DNA from: Marinobacter lipolyticus SM19
GTDB taxonomy: Bacteria > Pseudomonadota > Gammaproteobacteria > Pseudomonadales > Oleiphilaceae
DNA: 64,000 bases
Reading direction: 5' to 3'
Assembly (NCBI RefSeq): GCF_000397065.2
Contig: NZ_KE007306.1
Location: 259,020 to 323,019, forward strand
The position numbers and the translations under genes were made by a program. Below, piece after piece: positions 1-8,962 of the stretch (position 1 is the first letter of the stretch; every line of letters begins with the position of its first letter). Under the pieces are notes generated by a model. The model searched no databases and was not told the origin of the DNA. It was given only the letters and a program-made list of their open reading frames with translations.

Positions 1-459
1 CCTGAGCGTCAAATTAATAAAAGCCTCAAAGTCTTGAGTCCCCCCCCACTTCAAATGCTCAATATATAGGGACTGGCAATAATCCAGCTGATTTCTTAAG
101 CAAATAATAACAATTAATCTTCGACCAGCAAAACATTGACGAAGCCTAGAAGTATTTTCTACACTTACATTAAAATCGAAATGTTCACTACTCAGAAGAA
201 GTCGGCTATTTTGATTATTCTCTACTTCTTTTTTCAAGCTCAGCAAAGCTTGCTTTTCAGTCGCCTCACATATATATCCTGACTTATACTTAAAATCCAG
301 TGCCTTAGCAAGCCAATAGTGATGCCCCGACTCAGTTCCCGACCGAACCCAGTGCATACCAGATTTTTTCAGTAGACGTCTATTTTTCTCGATTGCGCTC
401 TGAAGGAACGTTGATCCCGTTTTCTCTATCCCCACATGGATATAAACTTCATTAGACAT
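1..459 (-). CDS. Sulfotransferase-family protein, partial (C-terminus beyond left edge)
   Basis: An open frame of 153 codons runs off the left edge; only the N-terminal part is present. It starts at an ATG preceded by GGGAG. The N-terminus reads VYIHVGIEKTGSTFLQ, which fits the 5'-phosphosulfate-binding loop of PAPS-dependent sulfotransferases (GxxKTGST). A later stretch, RRLIVIICLRNQLDYCQS, fits the 3'-phosphate-binding strand and helix with its Arg. It presumably transfers sulfate from PAPS to a glycan. It lies 17 nt downstream of a sulfotransferase-glycosyltransferase fusion on the same strand and ends the visible polysaccharide operon. A run of eight G (coding strand) at 40-47 lies inside the frame. 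The specific acceptor cannot be told. Confidence 0.75.
   Translation of the reverse strand, partial: MSNEVYIHVGIEKTGSTFLQSAIEKNRRLLKKSGMHWVRSGTESGHHYWLAKALDFKYKSGYICEATEKQALLSLKKEVENNQNSRLLLSSEHFDFNVSVENTSRLRQCFAGRRLIVIICLRNQLDYCQSLYIEHLKWGGTQDFEAFINLTLR
40..47 (-). repeat. Homopolymeric G8 tract inside a sulfotransferase gene
   Basis: Eight consecutive C on the plus strand (G on the coding strand) lie within the partial sulfotransferase frame, in codons for Trp-Gly-Gly. Long G tracts in surface-glycan genes of other bacteria can slip during replication and switch genes on and off. Here that is only a possibility. Confidence 0.5.
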
Positions 460-476
460 CGACTACTCCCAAAACT

Positions 477-3356
477 TTATTGACCCTGGATACGACGCTT
501 GGCGTCTTCATAAGCAGAGTTCAAATCTTTCATTCGTGAATACAGATCCTCAGGTCGTGCTGGAGTCTTATAGAGAGACGTAGTTTTAGGCACATATTCA
601 AAGCCAGCGTTTTGAGTAATCCTGTTCCAAAACACCCAATCCTCCAAGTGATCCATATCCTCGTCGAAACCACCATACTCTTCAAAAAGGGCTCTCTTAA
701 AAAGAACAGATTGGATAGGGAGGTAATTGTATTCCTCAAGTATTTCCTTATCGAACTCTTGAAAAAAAAGTGGCAACGTATTATGTGAGTGCTCCGTATA
801 ATGTCCCTTATTCTTATCCTTATACACAACGGGGACATCCCAAGCTAAGCTATACGCACCATCTGAAAGGTTACAAGAAATACCTTGGTACAAAATTTCT
901 ATGTGATCAGGAAAAATTAAATCATCATCATCCAGGAGGACCACGTATTCTCCGCGAGCCGCCTTCATACCCTGATTACCCGCGAAAGATCGCCCTTTCT
1001 TTTCACAGGCAATATGGCGTGCGAAATAGCCATCACCTGCTTCTGCATTGATTTCACTGACAAATTCTGCGGCCGAATCGCCACCGTCCTCGACAATAAT
1101 GTGTTCAATCCTTGGGTAGGTCTGATTAATCACAGATGCAACACACTGTTTTAACAGCGCTTTACGTCCTTTAACTGTACGAGTCACAACGGATATAAGG
1201 GGACACTCATCGCCCGCGGAGATCGGCTGACTTCTGTGGAAAGCACCATCCCTTACCAGATCATAATCAAACCCCCGGAAAGGAAAAGCCTCATTATCTA
1301 CCGCTCGCTTGCGACTCAACAGGTAAGGAACAGCATCTTTAATCATACCTGGCAGTGCAGACCGGACAGCTTCTTTACTGCCTTCAAAACCTGCCCCTCG
1401 GAATGCCAGAGCGCCTACTTGAGCAAACCCACCGATAATGTCCCCGATACGGCCGTATCTCAATCGGAGCATAAGGTTTGCCCTTACACTTCCAATGAAT
1501 TGTACGGGTTTTATCTCACCTGCCTCTGAATACGTGTGATGAGAAACAACGGCCGACGGCACATACCTCAAGATGCCACCGCTCCGACGAATCCGGTAAG
1601 AGTATTCTACATCCTCGCCATACATGAAAATACGAGAATCATAACCACCAACTCGTCGATACCCCTCAACTGAGAGCAATACGCAAGCATGAGACGACCA
1701 GTTAACTCGCAGTGTTACCGGATCGACAAACTTAGGATGCTCATAAGGGACCTGCCTCAACTCCCACGAATCCACCTTTGGCTCTGCCACAGCATGGGCC
1801 ACCACTATCGTGAGTGCGTCTCTGTGAAATTCCAGATCAATATTCGAAACCAGAACATGATCCGTGTCCGCCTTCTGCAAGACCCAATCGTGACCACATC
1901 CAAAACCAAGATTTGGGCGACGATCCACGGTGAAGCTGGCAAAGCGATCACCGTAATGCTGCCTGGCATCACACAACAGTTCGTAAGTGTTGTCCGTAGA
2001 AGAGTTATCGACGAAGTATAACTTCACCTTATCCAGAGGGTAATCTTGGGCCAATAGGCTGGAGAGGAAACGATCCAACCAGATTCCATTATTATAAGTA
2101 ACGACACTAATTGTCAGAAACGGCCACTCGGCAATCTGATTGTGCTTCCCTCTCCTGATGGAATCCAATGGGACTTCACTACGCTCACTCACTCGCTTGT
2201 TTAAAGCATGAATGTTTTGTCTTGAGTATGCAGGTTTCAGTTCCTTGCTGTTTAGTTTTCTGACAATCCAAGATTTGGACCAGAAAACAAACATGCGGAA
2301 AATGCCAATGAAGCGCGAGATCAACCTCCTCCCACTGCGGAACGGTGCCGTGATCTTCCATGATTTCGAGCCGTACAAGTTAACGATTTGCTCCCTACTA
2401 TCGTCCAACTCTTTCTCATAACTCCGAAGTTGACGTTTGCACTCCGACACTTTGGTTTTCTCAGCCTCGAGATCTTCAGTAGCTTTAACCGCCTCGCCTT
2501 TTAACTGTTGAATATCAGTCTGAAGCTGACTTTCAAATCTCACAAACTCAGCCCGCTCATCCTCAAAATCTTCACGGATACGATCGATAAAGCTAAACTC
2601 GCGAACCAATTCATCATAAACCGGCGTGAATTTTTCCAATTCACGACAAGCTTCACCCCGAATAGCGTTGTAGAGCTCGCGACATAGCATGGCCAATCGA
2701 CCACTGCCCTTCTCCCCTGAAATAGATCCTCGAACAGAATGTCTTAAAGTTTTATCCAGCCCATCGGCAGAAAACTGAGGCTGTCCGAGAAACAATCCAA
2801 GTTTTCCAAGTTCGCTTTCACTATCATCCAACAAATCATCATAATCGATAACATGAAAGTCGATCCCGGAGTCAACGAGCGCCCGCAATGCCTCATAGTT
2901 ATATACATACCAAAGCACCAAAGCCTGGGATTGAGCCATTGAATTCCGGCGCTCCAGTGACTTGGCAACCCCAAAGGGCTGGCGTACAACAAAAACGGCT
3001 TTAGGAGAATCCAGCACTTCACCCCAGACATTCAGGAAACGACAAAGTCTAGGGTCCTTGAAAGCAATGCGCTCTCCGTACTCACCTTGAAACTTGTCCA
3101 ACCATTCTCTGAGCTTGGATTGATCGACGACATCGGGCCGGACTGGAGCTATATTCATCCAGCCGTGCTCACTACCAAGGAACTCGTCGTGCATTGCTAC
3201 CAGCTCACGGTCTTCCCAAAATCCCTTAGGATTGTCTGGGGCAGCGGCAATCAAGTTGCTACCAAATTCGTAACCACTGTTATGGATAGCGCTACACACG
3301 GCACTGGTACCTGACCGGTGCATGCCAACTACAAGAACAATGTTTGGTTCTTTCAC
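477..3356 (-). CDS. Three-domain fusion: sulfotransferase - coiled coil - GT2 - GT2
   Basis: This 959-residue protein joins activities normally made separately. Residues 5-18 (IVLVVGMHRSGTS) form the PAPS-binding loop of a sulfotransferase; FVVRQPFGVAKSLERR near 122-137 fits the 3'-phosphate site. Residues ~245-325 are a charged coiled coil, followed by GSKSWKITAPFR (~329-340), a motif typical of linkers in large glycan-assembly proteins. A first GT-A/GT2 domain begins at ~414 (LTISVVTYNN; NIDLEF in place of a canonical DxD at ~505; ED near 581). A second GT2 begins at ~719 (PLISVVTRT; DDDD at 809-812). No membrane segment is evident, so it is likely cytoplasmic. It probably adds two sugars and a sulfate to one repeat unit. 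It follows a GT2 gene on the same strand. Confidence 0.85.
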   Translation of the reverse strand: MKEPNIVLVVGMHRSGTSAVCSAIHNSGYEFGSNLIAAAPDNPKGFWEDRELVAMHDEFLGSEHGWMNIAPVRPDVVDQSKLREWLDKFQGEYGERIAFKDPRLCRFLNVWGEVLDSPKAVFVVRQPFGVAKSLERRNSMAQSQALVLWYVYNYEALRALVDSGIDFHVIDYDDLLDDSESELGKLGLFLGQPQFSADGLDKTLRHSVRGSISGEKGSGRLAMLCRELYNAIRGEACRELEKFTPVYDELVREFSFIDRIREDFEDERAEFVRFESQLQTDIQQLKGEAVKATEDLEAEKTKVSECKRQLRSYEKELDDSREQIVNLYGSKSWKITAPFRSGRRLISRFIGIFRMFVFWSKSWIVRKLNSKELKPAYSRQNIHALNKRVSERSEVPLDSIRRGKHNQIAEWPFLTISVVTYNNGIWLDRFLSSLLAQDYPLDKVKLYFVDNSSTDNTYELLCDARQHYGDRFASFTVDRRPNLGFGCGHDWVLQKADTDHVLVSNIDLEFHRDALTIVVAHAVAEPKVDSWELRQVPYEHPKFVDPVTLRVNWSSHACVLLSVEGYRRVGGYDSRIFMYGEDVEYSYRIRRSGGILRYVPSAVVSHHTYSEAGEIKPVQFIGSVRANLMLRLRYGRIGDIIGGFAQVGALAFRGAGFEGSKEAVRSALPGMIKDAVPYLLSRKRAVDNEAFPFRGFDYDLVRDGAFHRSQPISAGDECPLISVVTRTVKGRKALLKQCVASVINQTYPRIEHIIVEDGGDSAAEFVSEINAEAGDGYFARHIACEKKGRSFAGNQGMKAARGEYVVLLDDDDLIFPDHIEILYQGISCNLSDGAYSLAWDVPVVYKDKNKGHYTEHSHNTLPLFFQEFDKEILEEYNYLPIQSVLFKRALFEEYGGFDEDMDHLEDWVFWNRITQNAGFEYVPKTTSLYKTPARPEDLYSRMKDLNSAYEDAKRRIQGQ

Positions 3357-3412
3357 GTTGTTGATTCCTGAAAATCCTGTTAGGACCTATCGTCACCGCG
3401 ACGTACACTAAC

Positions 3413-4393
3413 TCAGAGCTTGTTAAACAAGGCCGCAATATACAGTGAGACAGTACCCAATCTAGTTTGTCGATACAGACCGGCTCTCCGGATAAAGGCT
3501 AAACGCCCAACCCATCCCTTTTGACCCAAAGCTGCCATTTCATCACAAAGGCGACAGTTTTCCTCTGTCAACAAAGCTCTGGTCTGGCTCAAAGCTTTAA
3601 GATTGACTCGATTCCATTGTCGATGCCTGTCAGCCATTAACATTAGGCCCCGCTTAACCCGGTCAACCCAGCCACCGCCAGAACCGATAAGATTCCGACC
3701 GTGTTGACGGTACCCGATCTTAGAATTCGAATCATAGATGACCGTACCTCCCGCTCCCGTAATCAGGAGATAAATCCACCAGTCATGACACACAACCTCA
3801 GATTGGTTCGCAGCAATCAGCATATCCCGTGCACTGCGATTGAGAACCATAGTATTGCCACCAGCAATACTCTGAATCAAAGCATTCCTGAAAGAAGGTT
3901 GCTTTGAAAACAGGGGCGAGTATCCGATATCGTTACCTGACTCGTCGATCAGGCGCGTTCGCGAGCAATATACCGCAGGTTTTTCATCAGGAACGCTGCT
4001 CAGGGCGTCAATGGCGACGGCCACTTTGTCTTTCTCCCAGACATCGTCTTGGTCAGACAAGGCAAAATACTCCGCATCAATGGCGGGATTCATCAACTGA
4101 CTCATAAAATTAGCCACAAATCCCTTACCGGGCCCCCTTAGAACCCTCATATTCCTGGGGCGGAAATACACCTGGAAGTCACGGAGAATTTCTTGTGTGC
4201 CCGAATCCCCCCCGTCATCCGAAACCCATAGCTCAATATTCGGATACGATTGCCGATCAATAGAATCAAGCTGGGCGGGAAGAAATGAGTCTCCGTAATA
4301 GGTGCACATAAGTACTGCCACCCGAGGAAGACCAGTTTCAGAATTCTGACGATCAGGCCCCGTCTCCAATCGCCTTGGAGCCGGACTACTCAA
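3413..4393 (-). CDS. GT2 family glycosyltransferase, rhamnosyltransferase-like
   Basis: A 326-residue GT2 protein. RVAVLMCTYYGDSFLPAQL near residue 24 is the nucleotide-sugar-binding start of the GT-A fold, WVSDDGGDSGT follows, and FALSDQDDVW near 110-120 carries the metal-binding Asp motif seen in bacterial rhamnosyltransferases. With rmlABCD in the same locus, dTDP-L-rhamnose is a reasonable donor, but this is inferred. The start is a TTG, overlapping the rmlC stop by 8 bp, with GGGGGA at good spacing. A G7 tract lies at 4207-4213 in the DDGGD codons. Another similar gene lies at 21425-22396. Confidence 0.85.
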   Translation of the reverse strand: MSSPAPRRLETGPDRQNSETGLPRVAVLMCTYYGDSFLPAQLDSIDRQSYPNIELWVSDDGGDSGTQEILRDFQVYFRPRNMRVLRGPGKGFVANFMSQLMNPAIDAEYFALSDQDDVWEKDKVAVAIDALSSVPDEKPAVYCSRTRLIDESGNDIGYSPLFSKQPSFRNALIQSIAGGNTMVLNRSARDMLIAANQSEVVCHDWWIYLLITGAGGTVIYDSNSKIGYRQHGRNLIGSGGGWVDRVKRGLMLMADRHRQWNRVNLKALSQTRALLTEENCRLCDEMAALGQKGWVGRLAFIRRAGLYRQTRLGTVSLYIAALFNKL

Positions 4394-4946
4394 AGAGATC
4401 CCCCGCAGCCTTCAGTTCTGCCAGGGTGGGTGCGGCCTGATCTTTGCCAGACAACTGAAAGTCACCAGCCTCGGGCCACTCTATCCCTACCTCCGGGTCA
4501 TCCCAACGCAGACCCCGCTCATGGTCAGGTGACCAATAGGCATCCACCTTGTACTGCACCTCAGCCACATCGCTCGTGACCAGGAAGGCATGCCCGAACC
4601 CGGCAGGCACCCATAGCTGCCGTTTGTTCTCAGCACTCAGCACCACACCGGTCCACCGACCAAACGTTGGAGAACTCTCGCGCAGGTCCACCGCTACATC
4701 AAACACTTCCCCTACACTCGCCCGCACCAACTTGCCCTGGGCTGCCTCTCCGGTCTGGAAATGGATACCACGCAGTACCCCCTTCGCCGAGCGAGAATGG
4801 TTATCCTGTACGAAAGTCACCTCACGGCCTACAGCATCAGCAAACTTGCGGTGATTAAAGCTTTCCGAAAACCAGCCCCGATCATCACCAAAGACCGGGG
4901 GTTCAATCACTAGTACGCCTTCAAGGGGAGTTGTCACTACGTTCAT
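4386..4946 (-). CDS. rmlC: dTDP-4-dehydrorhamnose 3,5-epimerase
   Basis: RmlC epimerises dTDP-4-keto-6-deoxyglucose at C3 and C5, the third step to dTDP-L-rhamnose. The 186-residue length fits the family. GVLRGIHFQ places the catalytic His at residue 62, and the cupin core continues through GKLVRASVGEVFDVAVDLR. A longer reading from an upstream codon at 4976 is possible, but the ATG at 4946 has AAAGG at 7-nt spacing, starts 10 nt after the rmlD stop and gives the usual N-terminus. It is followed by an overlapping GT2 gene. Function is secure from motifs and from rmlD, rmlA and rmlB in the same strand block. Confidence 0.95.
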   Translation of the reverse strand: MNVVTTPLEGVLVIEPPVFGDDRGWFSESFNHRKFADAVGREVTFVQDNHSRSAKGVLRGIHFQTGEAAQGKLVRASVGEVFDVAVDLRESSPTFGRWTGVVLSAENKRQLWVPAGFGHAFLVTSDVAEVQYKVDAYWSPDHERGLRWDDPEVGIEWPEAGDFQLSGKDQAAPTLAELKAAGDLFE

Positions 4947-4956
4947 TGCGAAGCCT

Positions 4957-5850
4957 TTAGTTATTTCTGAATTCAACCCAGTCCCGCAGTGTCAACTGCA
5001 GGGCATAACGCCAATCAGGCAATTCCAGCCCCAGCGCCTGCTCAACGCGGGTCACGCTCAGGCGTGAATTCAATGGTCGGGGTGCGGGTGCCGGGTATTC
5101 CGCCGTGGGAATCGGGCTGACCTGGTCTGCGGACATATTCAATGGTACGCCGAGGTCTCCAGCGCCACTGATAATCGCCCGGGAAAAATCACACCAGGTG
5201 GTTTCACCACGACATGTCAGGTGGTACACGCCCGCAAGGGCTTTGGCGTTCCCCAGCTTTTCCCGCAGGGCAATGGCAGTGACTTCCGCGATCATCCAGG
5301 CCGGAGTGGGCGTGCCCCACTGATCGGACACCACGCTTAACTGGTCCCGCTCACTGGCCAGCTTGAGCATGGTCAGCATAAAGTTGCGGCCCCGGGCACC
5401 GTACACCCACGATGTCCTGAAGATGATGGCACCTATACCCGCAGCCAATACCGCCTCATCACCCGCCAGCTTGGTTTTGCCATAAACCGACAGGGGGCCG
5501 GTGGGCGCGTCTTCCTGCCAGGGCTGGTCACCGCTGCCGTCATACACATAGTCTGTCGAGTAGTGAACCAGCAGGGCACCATTTTCTTTTGCCCAGGTAG
5601 CCAACTGGGCCGGCAGCTGTGCGTTCAGGGCCTGGGCCGTATCCGGATGCGACTCGGCCTGATCCACCGCAGTATACGCAGCAGCGTTGACAATACAGCG
5701 AGGCTGGTACTTATCCAGCAACGCTGCGACCTCCTCTGCATTGGCCAGGTCACCATCCGCTCTGGTCAGACCTTTGACGGCCCCCAGGGGCGCCAATGTT
5801 TTGAGCAACGCATAACCCACTTGCCCATCACTACCGGTAACCAGAATCAT
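4957..5850 (-). CDS. rmlD: dTDP-4-dehydrorhamnose reductase
   Basis: RmlD reduces the 4-keto intermediate to dTDP-L-rhamnose with NAD(P)H. The 297-residue protein opens with the Rossmann motif MILVTGSDGQVG, has the STDYVYDG segment at ~108-115 and the catalytic SVYGKTK (Tyr123, Lys127), as expected for this extended SDR. Length is normal. It starts 144 nt after the upstream glycosyltransferase gene ends and is followed closely by rmlC. rmlDC are thus separated from rmlBA by the wbpVLM-like genes, with all of them on the minus strand. Confidence 0.95.
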   Translation of the reverse strand: MILVTGSDGQVGYALLKTLAPLGAVKGLTRADGDLANAEEVAALLDKYQPRCIVNAAAYTAVDQAESHPDTAQALNAQLPAQLATWAKENGALLVHYSTDYVYDGSGDQPWQEDAPTGPLSVYGKTKLAGDEAVLAAGIGAIIFRTSWVYGARGRNFMLTMLKLASERDQLSVVSDQWGTPTPAWMIAEVTAIALREKLGNAKALAGVYHLTCRGETTWCDFSRAIISGAGDLGVPLNMSADQVSPIPTAEYPAPAPRPLNSRLSVTRVEQALGLELPDWRYALQLTLRDWVEFRNN

Positions 5851-5994
5851 GGAGCGGATGCCTCCTTACCAAAAGCTGAATTTGCTGACTGTTTAACTGA
5901 ATGAAGAGATAGCAGTATTTGAGTGGCGGGATTATCCCAGATCACCGGCCCAATGTCACAAGCCGGCCTGACAGCAACACCCTGTTTCTGGTGC

Positions 5995-6849
5995 CTATAC
6001 CCGCCAAATTCGCCAGCCGTGGCGGGAAAAGAATGTCCAGGCAGAGCGAACAAACCAGCGACGATGCTGCCAGCTCTTTTGACCGGTGCCTCCTCCGGCA
6101 TGAAGAATGCGAACGGAAGGATCGTAGACGTGGGTCCAACCCTGCTTAACGCCTCTCAGCGCTACATCAAAGTCCTCGAAGTACATGAAGTAGCCCTCAT
6201 CAAAGCCATTGAGGGTTTGCCAGTAGTCATAGCGCGCTAACAGAAAACAGCCACTACAAATCTCAACACCTTTGACGATTCTACCAAGGGACGTATCACG
6301 GTACTCATAACGTTCATTAAGGTGTCGGAAAGCAGCCAGTCGCATCAACGGCGTTAATAAACGCGCTGTAAGGACCGCAAGGGAGGGATAACGTTTATGG
6401 CCAGGCGTATCTTTCTGGCCGGCGGGATCAAGAATGCGTGAGCAGACCAGCCCCGATCGAGGATTACTCCGAATGTGCGCCAGAGCGATCGCAATCGCTT
6501 CTGGCTCAGGCCACACATCCGGATTGAGAACCAGAATGGCGGTATCCGCCGGAACCAGGTTCTTATCCGCAAAAACGTGGTTTCTCAGAACAAGATTATT
6601 GGTGCCACCGTACCCGAGGTTTGGCTGTTGTGGCAGAAGTCTGTATGGCCAGGAAAATGCGCCTTGAATCAGGGGCTTGCATTCACCTTCGTTCAGGTCA
6701 ACGGGGCCATTATGGGATAGCCATAACTCAGCGGAAGCCAGCTCACCCCGGGCATCCGCAACGTCCAGACTGGAAGACAACGCTCGCAGGCACGAAAGCA
6801 GTACGTCCGGCTCCCAATCATAGACAACAACGGAAATGATCAGTTTCAT
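5995..6849 (-). CDS. WbbL-like GT2 (probable rhamnosyltransferase)
   Basis: This GT2 begins MKLIISVVVYDWEPDVL and contains NLGYGGTNN, the loose DxD equivalent NPDVWPEPEA, and GYFMYFEDFDVALR, a conserved acidic segment. This is the pattern of WbbL-type transferases that add rhamnose to an undecaprenyl-linked amino sugar. The frame is open to 6915, but the ATG at 6849 gives the usual N-terminus and lies 7 nt after the stop of the upstream dehydratase gene, suggesting translational coupling. I see no strong Shine-Dalgarno at 6849. In context, it is a good candidate for the second sugar of the repeat unit, after the WbpL-like initiator. The donor is inferred, not shown. Confidence 0.8.
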   Translation of the reverse strand: MKLIISVVVYDWEPDVLLSCLRALSSSLDVADARGELASAELWLSHNGPVDLNEGECKPLIQGAFSWPYRLLPQQPNLGYGGTNNLVLRNHVFADKNLVPADTAILVLNPDVWPEPEAIAIALAHIRSNPRSGLVCSRILDPAGQKDTPGHKRYPSLAVLTARLLTPLMRLAAFRHLNERYEYRDTSLGRIVKGVEICSGCFLLARYDYWQTLNGFDEGYFMYFEDFDVALRGVKQGWTHVYDPSVRILHAGGGTGQKSWQHRRWFVRSAWTFFSRHGWRIWRV

Positions 6850-6856
6850 CACAGCA

Positions 6857-8839
6857 TCAGGAGGTGAGCCTGTGGATGACAGCCCCACCCTTCTGCCCAG
6901 AGAGATCGCGGCCATTCTCGTGAGTAACTTCGGAGGTTCTCCGGCACCAGATCAGGTCTTCCAATTCATGGTTTGGCTGGTAGCCCGTCGGCGCTTCCAG
7001 CATGAGCTCTACCAGGCGCCCACAATCAAACTGGTCTGCGGCACGCCTCATCTGCTCCAACATCAGTTCCAGTCTGGGCCATTCAAGGGAGGATTCACGC
7101 GCCATCATAATACGCGGGTGAGCCGTTCCCTGGGGGTCATTACCGATCAGCAACTCTTCATAGAGCTTCTCACCCGGCCTCAGGCCGGTGTATCGGATGC
7201 TGATATCGCCTGAACCATCCTCTTCTTTAAACTCTGTCTGGCCCATCAGGTGGATCATCTTTCTGGCAAGATCCGCAATTTTCACCGGCTCACCCATGTC
7301 CAATACGAATACTTCGCCGCCCTGCCCCATTGCTCCGGCTTGCAGCACCAGCTGGCCGGCCTCGGGAATGGTCATGAAATAGCGAATGATATCCGGATGG
7401 GTCACGGTCACCGGGCCACCATCGCGGATCTGGTCTCGAAACAGCGGTACCACTGAGCCGGAAGAGCCCAGCACATTGCCAAAGCGAACCATGCTGAAGC
7501 AGGTTGCGGACTGGTCAGCGCTCAACCCTTGCAGAACCAGCTCAGCCAGCCGCTTACTGGCGCCCATGACATTCGTCGGGCGTACGGCCTTGTCTGTCGA
7601 CACCAAAACGTAACGTTCAACACCAGCAGCAATGGCTGCCTGGGCACTGTGCAGCGTGCCAAACACGTTATTGTGAATACCCTCAATCAGATTGTGCTCG
7701 ACCAATGGCACGTGCTTGTAGGCTGCGGCATGGTAAACAATCTGGACGCCCAGGGTTTTCATAATGGCTTCACAACGTCGGCGATCCGTTACCGACCCCA
7801 GCAGCGCGTGGATATCAACCCCCAGATCGTCGATCGCATTGACAGAGCTCAGCTCACGCTCAATGGAGTACAGCCCGTATTCAGACATATCCAGAAGCAC
7901 CAACGCTTTGGGACGATGGCTCAGAATCTGGCGGCACAACTCGGAGCCAATGGAACCACCAGCACCGGTCACCATAACCACCTTACCGGACAGACACTCC
8001 TCTACCAGCTTGCGGCGTGGCGGAACAGGTGCCCGCCCAAGCAGATCCTCAATATCCAGGTCACGGATATCGTTGATACGCGCCTTACCGGTGACAAGCT
8101 CGGAAACGGAGGGCACGGTCTGAACGGCCACGGATAACTTTTCCAGTCGTTCAATAAGATTCTTGCGCCGCGGGGCACTGGAATCCTCAAGTGCCAACAA
8201 CACGCGGCTGGCACCGTGATTCTTTACGGCCTTTTCAACGTGCTTCAGGCTGTATACCGGCAACCCGTTAATCAGGGACCGATGCTTGGCGTCGTCCGTG
8301 GAAATGAAAGCGACCGGACGGCACTCTATGCCCTGCCCCAGCGCAGAGGCCAATTGCATGCCACGGGGCCCCGCCCCGACGATAATCACGAACTCTTTGA
8401 GCTTCTTGCCCGGGTGTTGAATCAGCGCACGGACACCAAAGCGGGTACCTGCCACAAGGATGAACGCCAGGGCGCCATAGATCACTGGTACTGAGCGGGG
8501 AACCATCGCCTGGAAGAGAAACCCGAAGATCATGAGTGCCACGGCGGAAACCGCCACACCACTGATAATCATGAACAGGGCGCGTTCGCTGATATAACGG
8601 ATAACGGCCCGGTATAACCCTATCCGCACAAACACGGCAAGCGTTATCAGAATGGTGCCGCCAAAAACCCAGAGCTGGCGTGAATCCGGTGCCCACTGCA
8701 GATTTTCAAACCGGAGTGCAAAGGAAACCCAAAGGGCAAGCCCGAGAAACACTGTATCGGCTGCCACGGAAATAACCCGCTTGTAAAAGCGGGGCAAATC
8801 CAGAAAGGTTTGCAGCGTGCGATTTCGTGTAACGTCCAT
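6857..8839 (-). CDS. wbpM: WbpM/CapD-like membrane nucleotide-sugar 4,6-dehydratase
   Basis: A 660-residue protein with the WbpM layout: about four N-terminal membrane helices (residues ~20-130), a first Rossmann-like region (~146-165, FVIIVGAGPRGMQLA), then the catalytic SDR domain with VVMVTGAGGSIGSE near 290, AAAYKHVPLVE, and VSTDKAVRPTNVMGASKR. WbpM-type enzymes convert UDP-GlcNAc to the UDP-4-keto-6-deoxy intermediate for QuiNAc/FucNAc. Length is almost that of WbpM. The neighbours upstream are WbpL-like and WbpV-like genes in the order found in Pseudomonas O-antigen loci, which supports the role. The 123-nt gap upstream holds no gene. Confidence 0.85.
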   Translation of the reverse strand: MDVTRNRTLQTFLDLPRFYKRVISVAADTVFLGLALWVSFALRFENLQWAPDSRQLWVFGGTILITLAVFVRIGLYRAVIRYISERALFMIISGVAVSAVALMIFGFLFQAMVPRSVPVIYGALAFILVAGTRFGVRALIQHPGKKLKEFVIIVGAGPRGMQLASALGQGIECRPVAFISTDDAKHRSLINGLPVYSLKHVEKAVKNHGASRVLLALEDSSAPRRKNLIERLEKLSVAVQTVPSVSELVTGKARINDIRDLDIEDLLGRAPVPPRRKLVEECLSGKVVMVTGAGGSIGSELCRQILSHRPKALVLLDMSEYGLYSIERELSSVNAIDDLGVDIHALLGSVTDRRRCEAIMKTLGVQIVYHAAAYKHVPLVEHNLIEGIHNNVFGTLHSAQAAIAAGVERYVLVSTDKAVRPTNVMGASKRLAELVLQGLSADQSATCFSMVRFGNVLGSSGSVVPLFRDQIRDGGPVTVTHPDIIRYFMTIPEAGQLVLQAGAMGQGGEVFVLDMGEPVKIADLARKMIHLMGQTEFKEEDGSGDISIRYTGLRPGEKLYEELLIGNDPQGTAHPRIMMARESSLEWPRLELMLEQMRRAADQFDCGRLVELMLEAPTGYQPNHELEDLIWCRRTSEVTHENGRDLSGQKGGAVIHRLTS

Positions 8840-8962
8840 TTAATTGGTCACAATGTGAGTGTGAAAAGTGGTGCCCGTCCCATGACATAGCCCATACTCC
8901 TGAGACCGGGCACGATCATCCAAAACGGCTTAAACTTAGCAAAAAATGGCATGAAACGCCCA

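Noticed and set aside
8871..8913. Inverted repeat GTGCCCG...CGGGCAC upstream of the wbpM-like gene
   Set aside because: Only 7 bp of stem with a 29-nt loop; too weak to call a regulatory element.
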